Shown here one piece after another: positions 15,868 through 17,901 of a stretch of DNA of 17,901 nucleotides. Origin of the DNA: UBA5738 sp964470995 (lineage in GTDB: Bacteria; Patescibacteriota; Minisyncoccia; Minisyncoccales; UBA5738). The position numbers were made by a program, and so were the translations under genes. Within the stretch, counting starts at the first letter, position 1, and each line of letters opens with the position of its first letter. The stretch spans positions 1-17,901 of the forward strand of contig CAYYEP010000016.1 of the NCBI GenBank assembly GCA_964470995.1, given 5' to 3'. Under the pieces are notes generated by a model, which saw only the letters and a list, made by a program, of their open reading frames with translations, was not told where the DNA came from and searched no databases.

Positions 15868-16395
15868 ATGATAAATCTTTTGCCTCCATATTGGCAAAAA
15901 AAACTTGAAGAGGAAGAGCTTTTCAAAATAGTGGCGACAATGGGGATGTTTTTTGCTTTGGCGGCGGCGGTTTTTGTTTTGATGCTGGTTTTGGTGAGAA
16001 TATATTGTTTGGTGGAGCTTGAGGGTGCGCGGGTAGCGGCCGAGGAGAAACAAAAAGAGATCGGAATTATGGATATCGCAACGACGGAGAACGAAATAAC
16101 ATCGAAAAACCGATTTATCGCCGGGGTAAGCGATTTTTATGCTGGACAGATATTAGTAACGGAAATGGTAGAATTGGTCGCAAAAGCTCTGCCGGAAGGA
16201 ACGTCGTTGTCGGAATTAAGCCTTGCGGGCAATACGGTTCATCTGGGTGGTTATAGCCCCGACCGTAATTCGCTGGTAGCTTTGAAAAGTAATTTGGAGA
16301 AGGAGGCGTCATTCAAGGAAATTGTGTTTCCGCCGGAGAATTGGCTAATGGCGCAGGATATTTATTTTTCCATAAACTTGAAATATGAACCTTAA
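15868..16395 (+). CDS. pilN: Type IV pilus biogenesis protein PilN
   Basis: 175 residues. It starts with MINLLPP, the conserved cytoplasmic PilM-binding peptide, then a charged segment and one membrane helix (about 22-47). The outside part has a coiled-coil-like stretch (52-85) and a small alpha-beta domain with strands such as LSELSLAGNTVHLGGYS. It is short but within the family range. The 3' end overlaps pilO by 11 bp, so translation is coupled. No secretin partner is visible, consistent with a single-membrane cell (inference). Confidence 0.93.
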   Translation: MINLLPPYWQKKLEEEELFKIVATMGMFFALAAAVFVLMLVLVRIYCLVELEGARVAAEEKQKEIGIMDIATTENEITSKNRFIAGVSDFYAGQILVTEMVELVAKALPEGTSLSELSLAGNTVHLGGYSPDRNSLVALKSNLEKEASFKEIVFPPENWLMAQDIYFSINLKYEP

Positions 16396-16951
16396 CGGAA
16401 AAATATTTGCCGCGGGCGCGGCGTCTTTTGGGGCGTTTTTGGGTATTATTATTTTTGTTGCGGTTCCTTTGGTTGGCGATATCCAAAATGTGCGCGCCCA
16501 GATTGTTGAGCGCCAAATTGAAACAGTCGAGTATGAGGATAGGATATTTTGGGTGCGGCAATTCAGGGGATTTGCGAAACAGGAGAGTGAAAATTTCAGC
16601 AAACTCGACAATGTTCTGGTGGACAGCCAAATGCCTTTGGGTTTTATCGATTACTTGGAGGAGGCGGCGTTTGATTCGGGGATAAAAGTTAACTTTTCGC
16701 CTTTGGTTACGCGCCGGGAGCTGGATGAAGAATGGCCGTCGTTGGGTTTTCAGATTGATGCCGTTGGAGATATCGAGGGCATTTTAATGTTTACCAAAAA
16801 GATTGAGACAGGGCCGTATCTTGTGAATATTGAAGGTTTCAACGTGGAGGCCGGAATTGATGATACCGAAGTGAAGGAAAATGCGATAAACGCGGTTGAA
16901 AATGCGGGGAAAGCGCATATTTTGCTAAGGGCATATGCAAAAGAACAATAA
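16385..16951 (+). CDS. pilO: Type IV pilus alignment protein PilO
   Basis: 188 residues. It has a short N-terminus, one membrane helix (about 8-30), a coiled-coil segment (32-70, with heptad-like QIETVEYEDRIFWV) and a C-terminal ferredoxin-like domain carrying MPLGFIDYLEEAAFDSGI and GDIEGILMFTKKIETGPYLV. These match the PilO order of elements and the gene position after pilN. It dimerises with PilN outside the membrane to brace the motor. It overlaps pilN and the next ORF. Confidence 0.88.
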   Translation: MNLNGKIFAAGAASFGAFLGIIIFVAVPLVGDIQNVRAQIVERQIETVEYEDRIFWVRQFRGFAKQESENFSKLDNVLVDSQMPLGFIDYLEEAAFDSGIKVNFSPLVTRRELDEEWPSLGFQIDAVGDIEGILMFTKKIETGPYLVNIEGFNVEAGIDDTEVKENAINAVENAGKAHILLRAYAKEQ

Positions 16952-17240
16952 AAAGAAATTAATTTCTATTGCGGCGGTTTTGAAAATTTTGGCAAAGAGA
17001 TCCTTCGTTGTTTTTTTGATGTTGGTTTTGCTGGCGGCGGCGGTATCGTTGATAGTGTATAATTACCGGGGTATGGATACCGATAATCAATCGGGTTTGG
17101 ATAAAAAAGGATTATTCAACGCGGATCGCGCCAAGCAGTATCGGGAAGTTTTTTTGTTAATGGAGAAGCGGCAAAAAGATAACGAGGCGGCCAAAGTCGA
17201 GGTACCCCGGGGAGTTTTTAAAGAGTTGACCGAACAATAG
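16935..17240 (+). CDS. Small one-TM protein at the PilP position
   Basis: 101 residues, start overlapping pilO by 17 bp. The N-terminus is strongly basic (MQKNNKKK), with one membrane helix (about 23-43), then a 58-residue charged tail with EVFLLMEKRQKDNEAAK, likely helical. Its place and coupling suggest an accessory part of the PilMNO complex. It has no lipobox and does not resemble PilP, which is a periplasmic lipoprotein partner of PilQ. Function not recognised. The stop at 17238-17240 lies inside the next promoter. Confidence 0.8.
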   Translation: MQKNNKKKLISIAAVLKILAKRSFVVFLMLVLLAAAVSLIVYNYRGMDTDNQSGLDKKGLFNADRAKQYREVFLLMEKRQKDNEAAKVEVPRGVFKELTEQ

Positions 17241-17254
17241 ATTAAGGTTACAAT
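17226..17254 (+). promoter_or_regulatory. Promoter for the tRNA-Arg region
   Basis: TTGACC (17226-17231), a 17-bp spacer, and TACAAT (17249-17254). It overlaps the end of the preceding gene. Transcription would start near 17261 and run through the tRNA-Arg region. Confidence 0.6.
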
Positions 17255-17308
17255 TACGCCGTATTTCGGTTGGATTTTTGTATGCTCGCTATTTTTTGTT
17301 TGTGCGCG

Positions 17309-17333
17309 CTTCCTATAGTTCAATGGATAGATT
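17309..17333 (+). pseudogene. Partial tRNA-Arg copy, 5' half
   Basis: CTTCCTA-TA-GTTC-AATGGATA-GATT reproduces the acceptor 5' strand and D arm of the intact tRNA-Arg exactly 50 bp downstream: 16 identical bases in a row and 20 of 21 with one change. After the D arm it diverges, and no matching 3' acceptor follows. It is a tRNA 5' half (positions 1 to about 26). Confidence 0.75.
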
Positions 17334-17358
17334 GCTAGTTCTTCGTTTCGCTTGTTAC

Positions 17359-17430
17359 GCCCCTATAGTTCAATGGACAGAATAGGAACCTTCTAAGTTC
17401 TAGATGTAGGTTCGATTCCTACTAGGGGCA
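17359..17430 (+). tRNA. tRNA-Arg (UCU anticodon)
   Basis: Acceptor GCCCCTA/TAGGGGC with discriminator A17430. D arm GTTC/GAAT (one G-T) with GG in the loop. Anticodon stem GGAAC/GTTCT around CTTCTAA, anticodon TCT. T stem GTAGG/CCTAC with standard TTCGATT loop. No CCA is encoded. It is flanked by tRNA half-copies on both sides. Confidence 0.95.
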
Positions 17431-17442
17431 CAGTCATAATGA

Positions 17443-17482
17443 TAGAAAGCAGTAGATACGGGCTCGATTCTTGTCAGGGGCA
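17443..17482 (+). pseudogene. Partial tRNA copy, 3' half
   Basis: Offset 52 bp from tRNA-Arg, this stretch aligns from anticodon-loop position 33 to the discriminator: the same AGAT variable region, ATTC-like loop (CTCGATT) and final AGGGGCA. Differences in the T arm are all transitions and the stem ACGGG/CTTGT still pairs fully (two G-T), so it derived from a structured tRNA, not from random decay. It has no 5' half of its own. Confidence 0.65.
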
Positions 17483-17559
17483 CTCTGTAGCAGAGATTTG
17501 GCGTCTTGTCTTCGGAGGGCAAAAATGTGTAGCCAAATAACGCTACAGGGCGAGCCCTG
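17483..17559 (+). ncRNA. Candidate structured RNA with alternative folds
   Basis: A long-range 9-bp stem (17483-17491 with 17542-17550; one G-T) encloses a perfect 7-bp stem ATTTGGC/GCCAAAT (17496-17502 with 17532-17538). The apical loop is about 29 nt (17503-17531). Each strand of the outer stem can instead form a local hairpin: CTCTG-TAG-CAGAG (17483-17495) and CAGGG-CGAG-CCCTG (17546-17559). Two nested helices plus mutually exclusive hairpins suggest a switch or processed RNA between tRNA-Arg and tRNA-His. No known RNA family was recognised; no open frame or T-run terminator accompanies it. Confidence 0.45.
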
Positions 17560-17604
17560 GAAATATGGGAGAAAATAGGGTATTATCGCTTTGTTGTGTT
17601 ATAT

Positions 17605-17681
17605 GGTGGCCATAGTGTAGTGGTCTAGCACCAGAATCTGTGGAATTCTGAGGACGGGTTCGAATCCCGCTGGCCACCCCA
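17605..17681 (+). tRNA. tRNA-His (GUG anticodon), CCA encoded
   Basis: G(-1) at 17605, acceptor GTGGCCA/TGGCCAC with discriminator C17678, the -1:73 pair diagnostic of tRNA-His. D stem GTGT/GCAC, loop AGTGGTCTA. Anticodon stem AGAAT/ATTCT around CTGTGGA, anticodon GTG. T stem ACGGG/CCCGC has one A-C mismatch at the outer pair. CCA follows at 17679-17681, so unlike the other three tRNAs here the 3' CCA seems encoded (possibly by chance). Confidence 0.94.
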
Positions 17682-17770
17682 TAGAAGTTTGAAGCTAAAA
17701 TTTACTACCCCTCTGCGGGAAATCCGAACTGATTAACGGTTGTTGGGCGGTTTTTTGGTTTTATGTTGCT
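17682..17770 (+). other. Non-coding spacer after tRNA-His
   Basis: 89 bp with no gene. A GGGCGG followed by a run of six T (17745-17756) looks like the 3' side of a terminator, but I find only partial pairing upstream (CCGAAC at 17724-17729). Weak. Confidence 0.3.
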
Positions 17771-17795
17771 TGCAATGGTTAGAGCATTGCATTTT
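17771..17795 (+). terminator. Hairpin with T-run, probable terminator
   Basis: TGCAATG (17771-17777) and CATTGCA (17785-17791) form a perfect 7-bp stem with loop GTTAGAG, followed by TTTT (17792-17795). It would end the tRNA-His transcript before the next promoter. Confidence 0.6.
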
Positions 17796-17806
17796 ACCAT
17801 AAACCC

Positions 17807-17834
17807 TTGACAAAATCAGAAAAAGGTGTATAAT
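17807..17834 (+). promoter_or_regulatory. Near-consensus promoter for a gene beyond the window
   Basis: Perfect TTGACA (17807-17812) and perfect TATAAT (17829-17834), spacer 16 bp. It is the strongest promoter in the window, with transcription starting near 17841. Confidence 0.85.
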
Positions 17835-17840
17835 CAAAAA

Positions 17841-17893
17841 CGGAGGAATAACCTAAATTCAGGGACTAATCAGGACACCGCGAGGTGTTTTTT
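17841..17893 (+). promoter_or_regulatory. Short leader with attenuator-like hairpin
   Basis: Just after the predicted start is GGAGG (17842-17846) without a properly spaced ATG. ACACC (17875-17879) pairs with GGTGT (17884-17888) around a GCGA tetraloop and runs into six T (17888-17893), a terminator about 50 nt downstream of the start. This is either a short RNA or the attenuated leader of a gene outside the window. Confidence 0.55.
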
Positions 17894-17901
17894 AGTTTGC
17901 C

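Noticed and set aside
17309..17482. Attachment site of an integrated element at tRNA-Arg
   Set aside because: The repeated tRNA ends lie only about 50 bp apart with no integrase nearby, so simple partial duplication or nested tRNAs explain it better.
1..17901. CRISPR array, transposase, integrase or phage genes
   Set aside because: No regularly spaced repeats, no recognisable recombinase, and no terminal inverted repeats were found.
1..17901. UGA recoded as Gly or Trp
   Set aside because: pilB and pilC end cleanly at TGA with conserved C-termini, and Trp is written TGG throughout.

Overview
The window reads as part of a small-genome, probably Patescibacteria (CPR) chromosome, with a parcubacterial style as the best guess. 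The basis is the combination of a Gram-positive-type RNase Y, a compact type IV pilus (T4P) locus without secretin or PilP lipoprotein, three of four intact tRNAs without an encoded CCA end, several secreted proteins of the 'APINTG...VNKAYLDA' type, and mostly Shine-Dalgarno-poor starts. The assignment is inference. TGA is used as a stop (pilB, pilC), so code 11 fits. All supported genes are on the + strand.

Layout. (1) 1-792 is the C-terminal part of a secreted, Cys-containing protein. (2) A strong promoter at 800-828 drives rny (RNase Y, 991-2517), closed by a terminator. (3) A tRNA-Pro(UGG)/tRNA-Gly(UCC) pair (2750-2991) ends in a very strong terminator. (4) A two-TM histidine kinase and a single-domain response regulator follow (3141-4603). 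(5) The pilus locus runs from 4709 to 17240: pilB; a lectin-like surface protein overlapping a signal-peptidase-like gene; a membrane-tethered HTH protein; pilC; three large prepilin-like/PilX-like proteins; then pilM-pilN-pilO and a small one-TM protein. (6) 17241-17901 is a non-coding RNA region: tRNA-Arg(UCU) flanked by two partial tRNA copies, a candidate switch-like structured RNA, tRNA-His(GUG), a terminator, and a near-consensus promoter followed by a short leader with an attenuator-like hairpin.

Working together: PilB (assembly ATPase), PilC (platform) and PilM/N/O (cytoplasmic-periplasmic alignment complex) form the core pilus motor. The prepilin-like proteins with Ig-like or Cys-rich bodies are likely minor pilins or tip adhesins. 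The S26 peptidase-like protein may process exported partners. The kinase/regulator pair and the membrane-anchored HTH protein are plausible regulators by position only. No PilT, prepilin peptidase, obvious major pilin or secretin lies in the window.

The least explained DNA is the RNA-rich 3' end (half-tRNAs around an intact tRNA-Arg, and a nested and alternative RNA fold) and the tRNA-Gly with GTGC in place of GTTC in the T arm.
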